A DNA stretch of 64,000 nt from Zoogloea sp041908905. GTDB taxonomy: Bacteria; Pseudomonadota; Gammaproteobacteria; Burkholderiales; Rhodocyclaceae. Positions within the stretch are counted from its first letter, which is position 1. Every line of letters starts with the position of its first letter. The stretch is from assembly GCF_041908905.1 (NCBI RefSeq), contig NZ_JAYREK010000005.1:89521-153520 (forward strand). Direction: 5' to 3'. This document shows, one piece after another, positions 55,888 to 63,750 of this stretch. The position numbers and the translations under genes were made by a program. The notes beneath the pieces were generated by a model. That model worked only from the letters and a program-made list of their open reading frames with translations, was not told where the DNA came from and did no database searches.

Positions 55888-57027
55888 TCAGTAGGCCGAA
55901 TGGCTGTTTTCGCGCACGTAGGCGGCGGTCACCTTGCCGCCCATCACCCGGTAGGCCCAGCTGGTGTACAGGATGATGATGGGCATGAAGATCAGCGTCG
56001 CCCACAGCATGATGCCGAGGGTGCGCTGGCTGGAGACGCTGTCCCACACGGTGAGGCTGGCGTCGGGGTCGATGGACGAAGGCATGATGAAGGGGAACAG
56101 CGCCGCCCCGGCGGTGCCGATCACCCCGGCGATGGCCAGCGACGAGGCCCAGAAGGCCGCCATCGTGCGCCCGGAGCGTGCCAGGGCCTGGGCGGCGATC
56201 ACCCCGGCAAAGCCCAGCACCGGCAGCGCCAGCGTGGCCGGGTAGCGGCGGTAGTTGGCGAACCATGCGCCGGCCTCCCGCACCACCGTCTTGGCCAGCG
56301 GGTTGGGCAAGGCCGCGCCATCGACCGCCGACTGGATCACGTAGCCGGGGATCGCCATCCACAGCCACACCCCGGCGGCGGCAAAGGCCAGCACCAGCAG
56401 CCCGCCGAAGAAGCCGGCAGCCCGCAGGGCCCGCCACTGGATCTCGCCCTGGGTGCGATGGGTCAGGTAGATGGCGCCATGGAAGGTGATCAGGGCCGTC
56501 GACACCACGCCGCACAGCAGCGCGAAGGGGTTGAGCAGCGCCCAGAAGCTGCCCGAGTAGGTGGACACCAGATGATCGTCGAAGGTGAAGGGCACGCCCT
56601 GAAAGAGGTTGCCGAAGGCCACCCCGAAGATCAGCGGCGGTACCGCCCCGCCGACAAACAGCCCCCAGTCCCAGGTGTTGCGCCAGGTGGGGTGGTGGAT
56701 CTTGCTGCGGTAGTCGAAGCCCACCGGGCGGAAGAACAGTGCCCACAGCACGGCCAGCATCGCCCAGTAGAAGCCCGAGAAGGCGGTGGCGTACACCAGC
56801 GGCCACGCGGCGAAGATCGCGCCGCCGCCGGTGATGAACCACACCTGGTTGCCGTCCCAGTGGGGGCCGACGGTATTGATCACCACCCGCCGCTCGGTGT
56901 CGTTCTTGCCGACGAAGGGCAGCAGGGTGCCGACGCCCATGTCGTGGCCGTCCATGATCGCAAAGCCCGCCAGCAGCACGCCGACGAGCAGCCACCAGAT
57001 GAGCTTGAGGGTTTCGTAGTCCAGCAT
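55888..57027 (-). CDS. cydB: Cytochrome bd ubiquinol oxidase subunit II
   Basis: 379 aa, standard length. Begins MLDYETLKLIWWLLVGVLLAGFAIMDGHDMGVGTLLP with the conserved GFAIMDGHDMG, then nine TM helices in total. Subunit II pairs with CydA in the inner membrane and lies in the core with CydX. 15 bases downstream of cydA. Confidence 0.98.
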   Translation of the reverse strand: MLDYETLKLIWWLLVGVLLAGFAIMDGHDMGVGTLLPFVGKNDTERRVVINTVGPHWDGNQVWFITGGGAIFAAWPLVYATAFSGFYWAMLAVLWALFFRPVGFDYRSKIHHPTWRNTWDWGLFVGGAVPPLIFGVAFGNLFQGVPFTFDDHLVSTYSGSFWALLNPFALLCGVVSTALITFHGAIYLTHRTQGEIQWRALRAAGFFGGLLVLAFAAAGVWLWMAIPGYVIQSAVDGAALPNPLAKTVVREAGAWFANYRRYPATLALPVLGFAGVIAAQALARSGRTMAAFWASSLAIAGVIGTAGAALFPFIMPSSIDPDASLTVWDSVSSQRTLGIMLWATLIFMPIIILYTSWAYRVMGGKVTAAYVRENSHSAY

Positions 57028-57042
57028 TGTCGTCTCTCCGGT

Positions 57043-58596
57043 TCAGGCGTGGGCTTCGTTGGCGTAGCGGCCGGTGCCGAGGCTGCCGGGGCCTTGTCTG
57101 GCGAAGCGCACCATCAGGTACATCTCGACCACCAGCAGCACGGTGTAGAAGCCGACAAAGCCGGCCAGCGACCCGTACAGGCTGTCGACGCTGAGGGTGG
57201 ACACCGACAGGTGGGTGGGCAGCACGCCGTAGATGGTCCACGGCTGGCGGCCGTATTCGGCCACGAACCAGCCCACCTCGCAGGCGATCCACGGCATCGG
57301 CAGCGACAGCAGCGCGGCCCGCAGCAGCCAGGGCTTGTCGGCAAAGTCGCCTTTCACGGAGTGCCACAGGGCCAGGCCAAAGACGAGCAGCATCGCGAGG
57401 CCCAGCGCCACCATCAGGCGGAAGCTCCAGAACAGCGGGGCTACCCTGGGCACGGTGTCGTGCATCGCCCTGTCGATGAGCGCCGGGGTGACCTGGCTGA
57501 AATCGCTCACGTATTTCTTGAGCAGCAGCCCGAAGCCCAGGTCGGCCTTGTGTGCCTCGAAGCGTTCCCGTGCGGCGCTGTCGCTGGCGTTCTTGCGCAG
57601 CAGGTCGAGGGCCTTGACGGCCTCGATGCCCGACACGATGCGTTCCCGGTTCTTGAGCTTGATCTCCTTGATGCCCGGGATCTGCCTGTCCACCGAGCGG
57701 GTGCCGATGAGGCCCATCACCCACGGGATCTCGATCGCGAAGTCGTTCTTCATCTCCGTTTCATTGGGCACGGCGACGAGGTTGAAGGCGGCCGGCGCGG
57801 GCTCGGTTTCCCACATGGCCTCCATCGCCGCCAGTTTGGTCTGCTGGGCCTCGCCGACCGTGTAGCCGGATTCGTCGCCGAGCACGATCACCGAGCACAC
57901 CGATGCAAAGCCGAAGGCCGCCGCGATGCCGAAGCTGCGTTTGGCAAACTCCACGTCGCGACGCTTGAGCAGGTACCACGACGAGATCGACAGCACGAAC
58001 ATGGCCCCCGTCACATAGCCCGCCGACACGGTGTGCACGAACTTGGCCTGGGCGTCCGGGTTGAACACCACCGCCCAGAAGTCGGTCATCTCCATGCGCA
58101 TCGTCACGTAGCTGAACTCGGCGCCCACCGGGTTCTGCATCCAGCCGTTGGCGATCAGGATCCACAGCGCCGACAGGTTGGTCCCCAGCGCCATCAGCAG
58201 GGTGACGAGCAGGTGCTGCTTGCGCGACAGGCGGTCCCAGCCGAAGAAGAACAGGCCGATCATTGTGGACTCGAGAAAGAACGCCATCAGCCCCTCGATG
58301 GCCAGCGGCGCCCCGAAGATGTCGCCCACGTAGTGGGAGTAATAGGCCCAGTTGGTGCCGAACTGGAACTCCAGGGTGATCCCGGTGGTGACGCCCAGCG
58401 CGAAGTTGATGCCGAAGAGCTTGCCCCAGAAACGGGTCATGTCCTTGTAGAGGGGTTTGCCGGTCAGTACATAGACCGACTCCATGATGACCAGCATCCA
58501 CACCATGCCGATGGTCAGCGGCACGAAGAGGAAGTGGTAGAGGGCAGTGGCGGCAAACTGCAGCCGCGAGAGGTCGACCAGTTGTTCACTGACCAT
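57043..58596 (-). CDS. cydA: Cytochrome bd ubiquinol oxidase subunit I
   Basis: 517 aa, the length of the long (L-type) Q-loop class. Begins VSEQLVDLSRLQFAATALYHFLFVPLTIG with the haem ligand His21, and contains the GRQPW(TIYG) motif of the ubiquinol site. Nine TM helices. It couples ubiquinol oxidation to O2 reduction at very low O2 and resists NO. Start overlaps the end of the upstream small ORF (cydP), supporting one operon. Confidence 0.98.
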   Translation of the reverse strand: MVSEQLVDLSRLQFAATALYHFLFVPLTIGMVWMLVIMESVYVLTGKPLYKDMTRFWGKLFGINFALGVTTGITLEFQFGTNWAYYSHYVGDIFGAPLAIEGLMAFFLESTMIGLFFFGWDRLSRKQHLLVTLLMALGTNLSALWILIANGWMQNPVGAEFSYVTMRMEMTDFWAVVFNPDAQAKFVHTVSAGYVTGAMFVLSISSWYLLKRRDVEFAKRSFGIAAAFGFASVCSVIVLGDESGYTVGEAQQTKLAAMEAMWETEPAPAAFNLVAVPNETEMKNDFAIEIPWVMGLIGTRSVDRQIPGIKEIKLKNRERIVSGIEAVKALDLLRKNASDSAARERFEAHKADLGFGLLLKKYVSDFSQVTPALIDRAMHDTVPRVAPLFWSFRLMVALGLAMLLVFGLALWHSVKGDFADKPWLLRAALLSLPMPWIACEVGWFVAEYGRQPWTIYGVLPTHLSVSTLSVDSLYGSLAGFVGFYTVLLVVEMYLMVRFARQGPGSLGTGRYANEAHA

Positions 58597-58768
58597 CGGG
58601 TGCTCCTTGCGAAACGGGGTTGGGGGCGAACTGCCTGGAGACCGCGGCCGGATCGACGGCCACGCCCGCGTCGCGGACGAAGCACCACCACAGGGCGAGG
58701 ATCGCCGCGAGCTTGAGGGCGATGATCCAGCCCAGGTGACGGCGCAGGGGTGAGTCGGGGTTGGGCAC
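58586..58768 (-). CDS. cydP: Small cytochrome bd-associated protein, CydP-like
   Basis: 60 aa with GTG start. One TM helix (LGWIIALKLAAILALWWCFV, ~12-31) with a short basic N-terminus. A small single-helix gene at this position, upstream of and overlapping cydA, matches the proteobacterial putative small subunit CydP. Its role is not proved. It begins ~25 bases after the predicted sigma54 start. Confidence 0.72.
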   Translation of the reverse strand: MPNPDSPLRRHLGWIIALKLAAILALWWCFVRDAGVAVDPAAVSRQFAPNPVSQGAPDGQ

Positions 58769-58803
58769 GGTCTGGCAGCCTCGATGTTTTGTAAGAAGGG
58801 CTA

Positions 58804-58819
58804 ATCAAGAGCCGTGCCA
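58804..58819 (-). promoter_or_regulatory. Sigma54-type promoter for the cyd operon
   Basis: On the minus strand, TGGCACGGCTCTTGAT matches the consensus TGGCACG-N4-TTGCW except A for C in the -12 GC. The -24 and -12 spacing is exact. It predicts a start near 58793, 25 bases before the cydP GTG. A sigma54 activator is encoded divergently next to it. Confidence 0.75.
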
Positions 58820-58865
58820 TTCTGCCCATCTGCCTTAAACACGTCCTGTATCAAGGGCTTGCATT

Positions 58866-58881
58866 TTGTCGCAGGTGACAA
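58866..58881. promoter_or_regulatory. Candidate activator-binding inverted repeat upstream of cydP
   Basis: TTGTC (58866-58870) and GACAA (58877-58881) are inverted repeats with six bases between. Its centre is ~80 bases upstream of the predicted sigma54 start, a normal position for an enhancer-type site. A shorter CAAG/CTTG repeat is at 58853-58862. Which protein binds is inferred. Confidence 0.45.
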
Positions 58882-58955
58882 TTGGCCGCAGCCGATTGAC
58901 CGCCAGGCGCTGCCGTGACAGCATCTGGCAGATTATTTGGCAGAAAATCAGCGCC

Positions 58956-60272
58956 ATGGCAGACAGCCCCCAGCCCTTGCCCGAACTCGTCTCCTTCCTC
59001 GAGACCCTGCCCGAGCCGCACATCCTGTGCGACCGCCACTACCGCATCCTGGCTGCCAACGCCGCCTATCGGGCCAACTGCGGCGCCGGGGACGAGCTCA
59101 TCGGCCGCAAGTGCTTCGAGGTCTCCCACCGTTACCCGGTGCCCTGCGACCAGGCCGGCGAATCCTGCCCGCTGGCCCGCAGCCTCGAATCCGGCCAGCG
59201 GGAGCGCGTGGTCCATCTGCATCACACCTCCACCGGCGAGAGCTACGAGAACATCGAGCTGTCGCCGATCCGCGGCCGCGACGGGGAGATCGCGTATTTC
59301 ATCGAGAAGCTGGAGCCGCTGCCGGTGGCCCGCGGCCTCGCCGACGCCCAGGGCCTGATCGGCCGCGCGCCGGCTTTCCGGCACATGCTGGAGCTGGTCG
59401 CCCGGGTCGCGCCCTCCGACGCCACGGTGCTGCTCCAGGGCGAGTCGGGTACCGGCAAGGAACTCGTCGCCCAGGCCATCCACGAGGCCAGCCGGCGCAC
59501 TGCGCGGCCCTTCGTGGCGGTGGACTGCGCCGGCCTCACCGAAACCCTCTTCGAGAGCGAGCTGTTCGGCCACGAGCGGGGCGCCTTCACCGGCGCCAGC
59601 GCGCGCAAGGTCGGGCTGGTGGAGGCGGCCAGCGGCGGCACGCTGTTCCTCGACGAGCTGGGTGACATCCCGTTGCCGATGCAGGTCAAGCTGCTGCGCC
59701 TGCTCGAAACCGGCACCTACCGGCGGGTGGGCGGCACCGAGCTGATCCGTGCCGACATCCGCCTGATCTCCGCCACCCACCAGCCGCTGAAGGCCCGCGT
59801 GGCCGAAGGCCGCTTCAGGCAGGACCTGTTCTACCGCGTCAATGCCTTCCCGATCTGTCTGCCGGCCCTGCGCGAGCGGCGGGAAGACATCCCCCTGCTG
59901 GCGGAGGCGCTCCTCGGCCGGGTCGCCCCCGAGCGGGTGCTGCGGCTCGACGCCGAGGCGTTGGCCTGCCTGCAGGCCTACGATTACCCGGGCAACGTGC
60001 GGGAGCTGCGCAACATTCTCGAACGGGCCAGCCTGATGTGCGACGGCGACACCGTGCAGCGCCGTCACCTGCCCGATGAGCTGGGCGAGCCCGGCGGGGC
60101 GGAGGGGGCGCCGCTTGTCCGCCGCCCGCCACGCAGCGCGCCTCCCCGCACGCTGAGCGATGCGGAGCTCGCCGGCCTGCTGCGCAGCTATCCGGGCTCC
60201 CGCCGGGCCCTCGCCGCCGAGCTGGGGATGAGCGAACGGACGCTCTACCGGCGGATCCGCAAGCTGCCCTGA
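58956..60272 (+). CDS. PAS-domain sigma54-dependent transcriptional activator
   Basis: 438 aa from the ATG at 58956. The N-terminal PAS domain (~18-120) is cysteine-rich: Cys25, Cys42, Cys53, Cys64 and Cys71, the last three in CFEVSH...PCDQAGESCP, typical of redox-sensing PAS modules. The AAA+ domain has Walker A GESGTGKE (162-169) and GAFTGA (209-214), which contacts sigma54. C-terminal Fis-type HTH (LRSYPGSRRALAAELGMSERTLYRRIRKL). It is divergent from cydP, whose promoter looks sigma54-dependent, so it is the likely activator of cytochrome bd. Signal unknown. Confidence 0.93.
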   Translation: MADSPQPLPELVSFLETLPEPHILCDRHYRILAANAAYRANCGAGDELIGRKCFEVSHRYPVPCDQAGESCPLARSLESGQRERVVHLHHTSTGESYENIELSPIRGRDGEIAYFIEKLEPLPVARGLADAQGLIGRAPAFRHMLELVARVAPSDATVLLQGESGTGKELVAQAIHEASRRTARPFVAVDCAGLTETLFESELFGHERGAFTGASARKVGLVEAASGGTLFLDELGDIPLPMQVKLLRLLETGTYRRVGGTELIRADIRLISATHQPLKARVAEGRFRQDLFYRVNAFPICLPALRERREDIPLLAEALLGRVAPERVLRLDAEALACLQAYDYPGNVRELRNILERASLMCDGDTVQRRHLPDELGEPGGAEGAPLVRRPPRSAPPRTLSDAELAGLLRSYPGSRRALAAELGMSERTLYRRIRKLP

Positions 60273-60305
60273 GCGGCGTCCACCCACGCCGCCCGGACGC
60301 AACAA

Positions 60306-60338
60306 GCCCCGCCGGGCTGAGCTTCAGCCGGGCGGGGC
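60306..60338. terminator. Hairpin between the activator and ahpF (convergent)
   Basis: GCCCCGCCGGGCTGA (60306-60320) and TCAGCCGGGCGGGGC (60324-60338) pair with a single G:G mismatch and a three-base loop. There is no T-tract. It sits between two convergent genes and may act in both directions. Confidence 0.6.
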
Positions 60339-60369
60339 CTGGAGGGGAGGCGGGGGCGTCAGATGCCGA

Positions 60370-61911
60370 TCAGGCGCGGATCAGGTGGTCGAAGGCGCTG
60401 AGGGCGGCGGTGGCGCCGGCGCCCATCGCGATGATGATCTGCTTGTAGGGCACGGTGGTGCAGTCGCCGGCGGCGAACACGCCCGGCACCGAGGTCTGGC
60501 CCCTGGCGTCGATGATGATCTCGCCGTGCTTCGACAGCTCGACGGTGCCCTTCAGCCAGTCGGTGTTGGGCAGCAGGCCGATCTGCACGAAGATGCCTTC
60601 GAGCTCGACCACCTGCTCGCTGCCGCTCACCCGGTCCTTGTAGCGGATGCCGGTCACCTTCTGGCCGTCGCCGAGCACCTCGGTGGTCTGGGCCTGCTTG
60701 ATCACCGTGACGTTGGGCAGGCTGGCCAGCTTGTCCTGCAGCACCGCGTCGGCGCGCAGCTGGTCGGCGAACTCCAGCAGGGTCACGTGGCTGACGATGC
60801 CGGCCAGGTCGATGGCCGCCTCGACCCCCGAGTTGCCGCCGCCGATCACCGCCACGCGCTTGCCCTTGAAGAGCGGGCCGTCACAGTGGGGGCAGAAGCA
60901 CACGCCCTTGGCCTTGTACTCGGCCTCGCCGGGCACGTTCATCTCGCGCCAGCGGGCGCCGGTGGACAGGATCACCGTCTTGCTCTTGAGGGTCGCGCCG
61001 TTCTCGAGCTGGATCTCGATGAGCTCGCCCGGCACCAGCCTGGTGGCGCGCTGCAGGTTCATCACATCCACCGCGTATTCCTTGACGTGCTGCTCCAGCG
61101 CCGCGACCAGCTTCGGCCCCTCGGTGTGCTGCACCGAGATGAAGTTCTCGATGCCCAGGGTGTCCATCACCTGGCCGCCGAAGCGCTCGGCCAGCACGCC
61201 GGTGCGGATGCCCTTGCGGGCCGCATACACCGCCGCCGCCGCGCCGGCCGGGCCGCCGCCGACGACGAGCACGTCGAAGGCATCCTTCTGGCCGATCTCG
61301 GCGGCGGCGCGGGCGCCGGCGCCGGTGTCGAGCTTGGCGACGATCTCCTCGATGCTCATGCGGCCCTGGCCGAAGGACTCGCCGTTGAGGAAGACGGTGG
61401 GCACCGCCATGATCTGGCGCTCCTCGACGAGGCCCTGGAACAGCGCGCCGTCGATCATCGTGCTGGTGACGCCGGGGTTCACCACGGCCATCAGGTTGAG
61501 GGCCTGCACCACGTCCGGGCAGTTGTGGCAGGACAGCGAGATGAAGGTCTCGAAGTTGAAGGTGCCGGGCAGGGCCTTGATCTGCTCGATCACCGCCGCG
61601 TCGACCTTGGGCGGGTGGCCGCCGGTCTGCAGCAGGGCCAGCACCAGGGAGGTGAACTCGTGGCCCATCGGGATGCCGGCGAAGTGGATGCGCGGGGCCT
61701 CGCCCGGCTCGGCGACGCCGAAGGACGGGCGCAGGGCGTGCTGGCCGTCGGTGCGCAGGGCGACCTTGGCGGAGAGGCTGGCGATGTCGGCGAGCAGGGC
61801 GTGGAGTTCCTGGCCCTTGGCGCTGTCGTCCAGGGAGGCGACGAGTTCGATGGGGCGCTGCAGGCGTTCGAGGTAGGCCGCGAGTTGAGCCTTGATGGTG
61901 GCGTCGAGCAT
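60370..61911 (-). CDS. ahpF: Alkyl hydroperoxide reductase subunit F
   Basis: 513 aa. N-terminal double-thioredoxin-like domain with the redox pair CHNC (128-131), FAD-binding VGGGPAGAAAA (217-227), and the NADH/FAD domain with the second redox pair CPHC (340-343) and VIGGGNSGVEAA. Passes electrons from NADH to AhpC. 114 bases downstream of ahpC. Confidence 0.97.
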   Translation of the reverse strand: MLDATIKAQLAAYLERLQRPIELVASLDDSAKGQELHALLADIASLSAKVALRTDGQHALRPSFGVAEPGEAPRIHFAGIPMGHEFTSLVLALLQTGGHPPKVDAAVIEQIKALPGTFNFETFISLSCHNCPDVVQALNLMAVVNPGVTSTMIDGALFQGLVEERQIMAVPTVFLNGESFGQGRMSIEEIVAKLDTGAGARAAAEIGQKDAFDVLVVGGGPAGAAAAVYAARKGIRTGVLAERFGGQVMDTLGIENFISVQHTEGPKLVAALEQHVKEYAVDVMNLQRATRLVPGELIEIQLENGATLKSKTVILSTGARWREMNVPGEAEYKAKGVCFCPHCDGPLFKGKRVAVIGGGNSGVEAAIDLAGIVSHVTLLEFADQLRADAVLQDKLASLPNVTVIKQAQTTEVLGDGQKVTGIRYKDRVSGSEQVVELEGIFVQIGLLPNTDWLKGTVELSKHGEIIIDARGQTSVPGVFAAGDCTTVPYKQIIIAMGAGATAALSAFDHLIRA

Positions 61912-61955
61912 GGTGTTCTCCCTTCAGAATTCAGAAAATGGTGGATCCCGTCGCG

Positions 61956-62009
61956 AAGCGCCCGCCGGGCGGGCGCTTGACGCTGGAATCCGCGCCGGCC
62001 GGGCCGGCG
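61956..62009 (-). terminator. Two GC hairpins in the ahpC-ahpF gap
   Basis: AAGCGCCCGCC and GGCGGGCGCTT (61956-61978) and CGCCGGCC with GGCCGGCG (61993-62009) are perfect inverted repeats. On the transcribed minus strand they lie after the ahpC stop. They probably set the ahpC to ahpF ratio by partial termination or mRNA stabilisation. Confidence 0.55.
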
Positions 62010-62025
62010 GGGTGTACCTGTCAGT

Positions 62026-62589
62026 TTAGATCTTGCCGACCAGGTCGAGGGAGGGGGCGAGGGTGGCTTCGCCTTCCTTCCACTTGGCGGGGCAGACTTC
62101 GCCCGGGTGGCTCGCCACGTACTGGGCGGCCTTGACCTTGCGGAGCAGCTCGCTGGCGTCGCGGCCGATGCCCAGGTCGTGGATCTCGGCAACCTTGATC
62201 TCGCCTTCCGGGTTCACCACGAAGGTGCCGCGCAGCGCCAGGCCTTCTTCCTCGATCATCACGTCGAAGCCGCGGGTGATCGCGCCGGTGGGGTCGCCGA
62301 TCATCGGGTAGGCGATCTTCTTGATGGTGTCGGAGGCGTCGTGCCAGGCCTTGTGGGTGAAGTGGGTGTCGGTGGACACCGAGTACACCTCGACGCCGAG
62401 CTTCTGGAACTCGGGGTACAGGTCGGCCATGTCGCCGAGCTCGGTCGGGCACACGAAGGTGAAGTCGGCCGGGTAGAAGAAGAAGATCGACCACTTGCCC
62501 TGCAGGTCGGTGTCGGTGACGGTGATGAACTTGCCGTTGTGGTAGGCCTCGGCCTTGAAGGGCTTCACTTTGCTGTTGATGATCGCCAT
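62026..62589 (-). CDS. ahpC: Alkyl hydroperoxide reductase subunit C (peroxiredoxin)
   Basis: 187 aa from the ATG at 62589 (MAIINSKVKPFKAEAYHNG); a longer in-frame stretch to 62829 is the intergenic region. Peroxidatic Cys47 in FVCPTE and resolving Cys166 in GEVCPAKW are at the E. coli positions. Reduces H2O2, organic peroxides and peroxynitrite. Reduced by AhpF downstream. Confidence 0.98.
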   Translation of the reverse strand: MAIINSKVKPFKAEAYHNGKFITVTDTDLQGKWSIFFFYPADFTFVCPTELGDMADLYPEFQKLGVEVYSVSTDTHFTHKAWHDASDTIKKIAYPMIGDPTGAITRGFDVMIEEEGLALRGTFVVNPEGEIKVAEIHDLGIGRDASELLRKVKAAQYVASHPGEVCPAKWKEGEATLAPSLDLVGKI

Positions 62590-62644
62590 GTCGTTTGCTC
62601 CTGGGTTGAAGTTGAAAGACAACGGAACGAATATTAGAAAACCT

Positions 62645-62671
62645 CCGTCGATTGATCCAATTGATTGACGG
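62645..62671. promoter_or_regulatory. Imperfect 27-bp palindrome between ahpC and bacterioferritin genes
   Basis: CCGTC (62645-62649) and GACGG (62667-62671) are the ends of an imperfect inverted repeat that includes two ATTGAT direct repeats (62651-62656, 62660-62665). It lies in the 181-base divergent region, which also has a T7 run at ~62686. Possible site of OxyR or another peroxide/iron regulator; the identity is inferred. Confidence 0.45.
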
Positions 62672-62770
62672 AATGATCGCGATTCTTTTTTTCTATTGAA
62701 GCCCGGTGTCCTTGATTCGCGCGCCGAGAGGTGGGAGCCTTGGCGTTTTGGACCCCTCAGGAGAACTGCC

Positions 62771-63262
62771 ATGAACGGAGATCCGGGCATCATCGCCATC
62801 CTCGACGAGTTGCTGGCGGGCGAGCTCACCGCCGTCGATCAATACCTGATCCACGGCGAGCTGTATTCCGACATGGGCTACGGCCGGCTGGCCGGGAAAG
62901 CCCTCCACGAGTCCGAGCACGAGAAGCAGCACGCCCGCGCGATCATCCAGCGCATCGTGTTCCTCGGCGGCGTGGCCCACGTGGACAAGCGCCAGCCGAT
63001 GACGGTGGGCCAGACCGTGCCCGACATGCTGAAGGCCGACCTGGCGCTGGAGTACCACGTGGTCGGCGAACTGAAGAAGGCCATCGCCGCCTGCGAGCAG
63101 GCCCGCGACTACGTGACCCGCGACATGCTGCGGGTCCAGCTCGAGGACACCGAGATGGACCACGCCTACTACCTCGAGAAGCAGCTGCGCCTGATCGACG
63201 CCGTCGGCCTCGCCAACTACCTGCAGAGCCAGATGGGCCCGGCTCCGGCCGAGCCGGTCTGA
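62771..63262 (+). CDS. bfr: Bacterioferritin subunit with ferroxidase centre (no haem Met52)
   Basis: 163 aa from the ATG at 62771 with AGGAGA upstream. The ferroxidase ligands are present: Glu18, Glu51, His54, Glu94 and, one residue shifted, Glu128 and His131. At position 52, where bacterioferritin uses Met for haem, this subunit has Lys (HEKQH). The next gene has the opposite set. Together they resemble two-subunit bacterioferritins. Stores iron, oxidising Fe(II). Confidence 0.93.
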   Translation: MNGDPGIIAILDELLAGELTAVDQYLIHGELYSDMGYGRLAGKALHESEHEKQHARAIIQRIVFLGGVAHVDKRQPMTVGQTVPDMLKADLALEYHVVGELKKAIAACEQARDYVTRDMLRVQLEDTEMDHAYYLEKQLRLIDAVGLANYLQSQMGPAPAEPV

Positions 63263-63274
63263 GGAGGCGCCACC

Positions 63275-63748
63275 ATGAAAGGCACCAAAACCGTCGTCGG
63301 CATGCTTAACAAGGTGCTGACCAACGAACTGACCGCCATCAACCAGTATTTCCTGCACGCCCGCATGTTCGGCAACTGGGGCTTCGAGCGGCTCGACGAG
63401 TACAACTACAAGCAGTCGATCCGGGTGATGAAGGAGGCCGACACGCTGATCGGCCGTGTCCTCTTCCTGGAGGGGCTGCCCAACCTGCAGAACCTGGGCA
63501 AGCTGCTGATCGGCGAGAACGTGGCCGAATGCCTCGCCAACGACCTGCGCTACGAGCAGGAGATCCAGCGCCCGCTGCTGGTCCAGGCCATCGCGCTGGC
63601 CGAGGCCGAAGCCGACTATGTAAGCCGCGACCTGCTGCAGGCGCTTCTGGAAGCCTGCGAGGCGGCCATCGACTGGCTGGAGACCCAGCTCGGCCTGATC
63701 GACGCGATCACCCTGCCCAACTATCTGCAGTCGCAGATCGAAGATTGA
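63275..63748 (+). CDS. bfr: Bacterioferritin subunit with haem Met52 but degenerate ferroxidase centre
   Basis: 157 aa, 12 bases after the first subunit, GAGGAGG upstream. Met52 is present in VMKEA, but position 51 is Val, 54 is Glu (not His), the position of Glu127 is Cys (LEACEAAIDW), and His130 is Ala. Glu18 and Glu94 remain. It can bind haem between subunits but is unlikely to oxidise iron alone. It likely co-assembles with the preceding subunit. Confidence 0.93.
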   Translation: MKGTKTVVGMLNKVLTNELTAINQYFLHARMFGNWGFERLDEYNYKQSIRVMKEADTLIGRVLFLEGLPNLQNLGKLLIGENVAECLANDLRYEQEIQRPLLVQAIALAEAEADYVSRDLLQALLEACEAAIDWLETQLGLIDAITLPNYLQSQIED

Positions 63749-63750
63749 GT

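Noticed and set aside
58926..58940. A second sigma54-like element (TGGCAG-N5-TTGG) in front of the activator gene
   Set aside because: The -12 GC is lost and the predicted start is only about four bases from the ATG, so it is unlikely to be functional.
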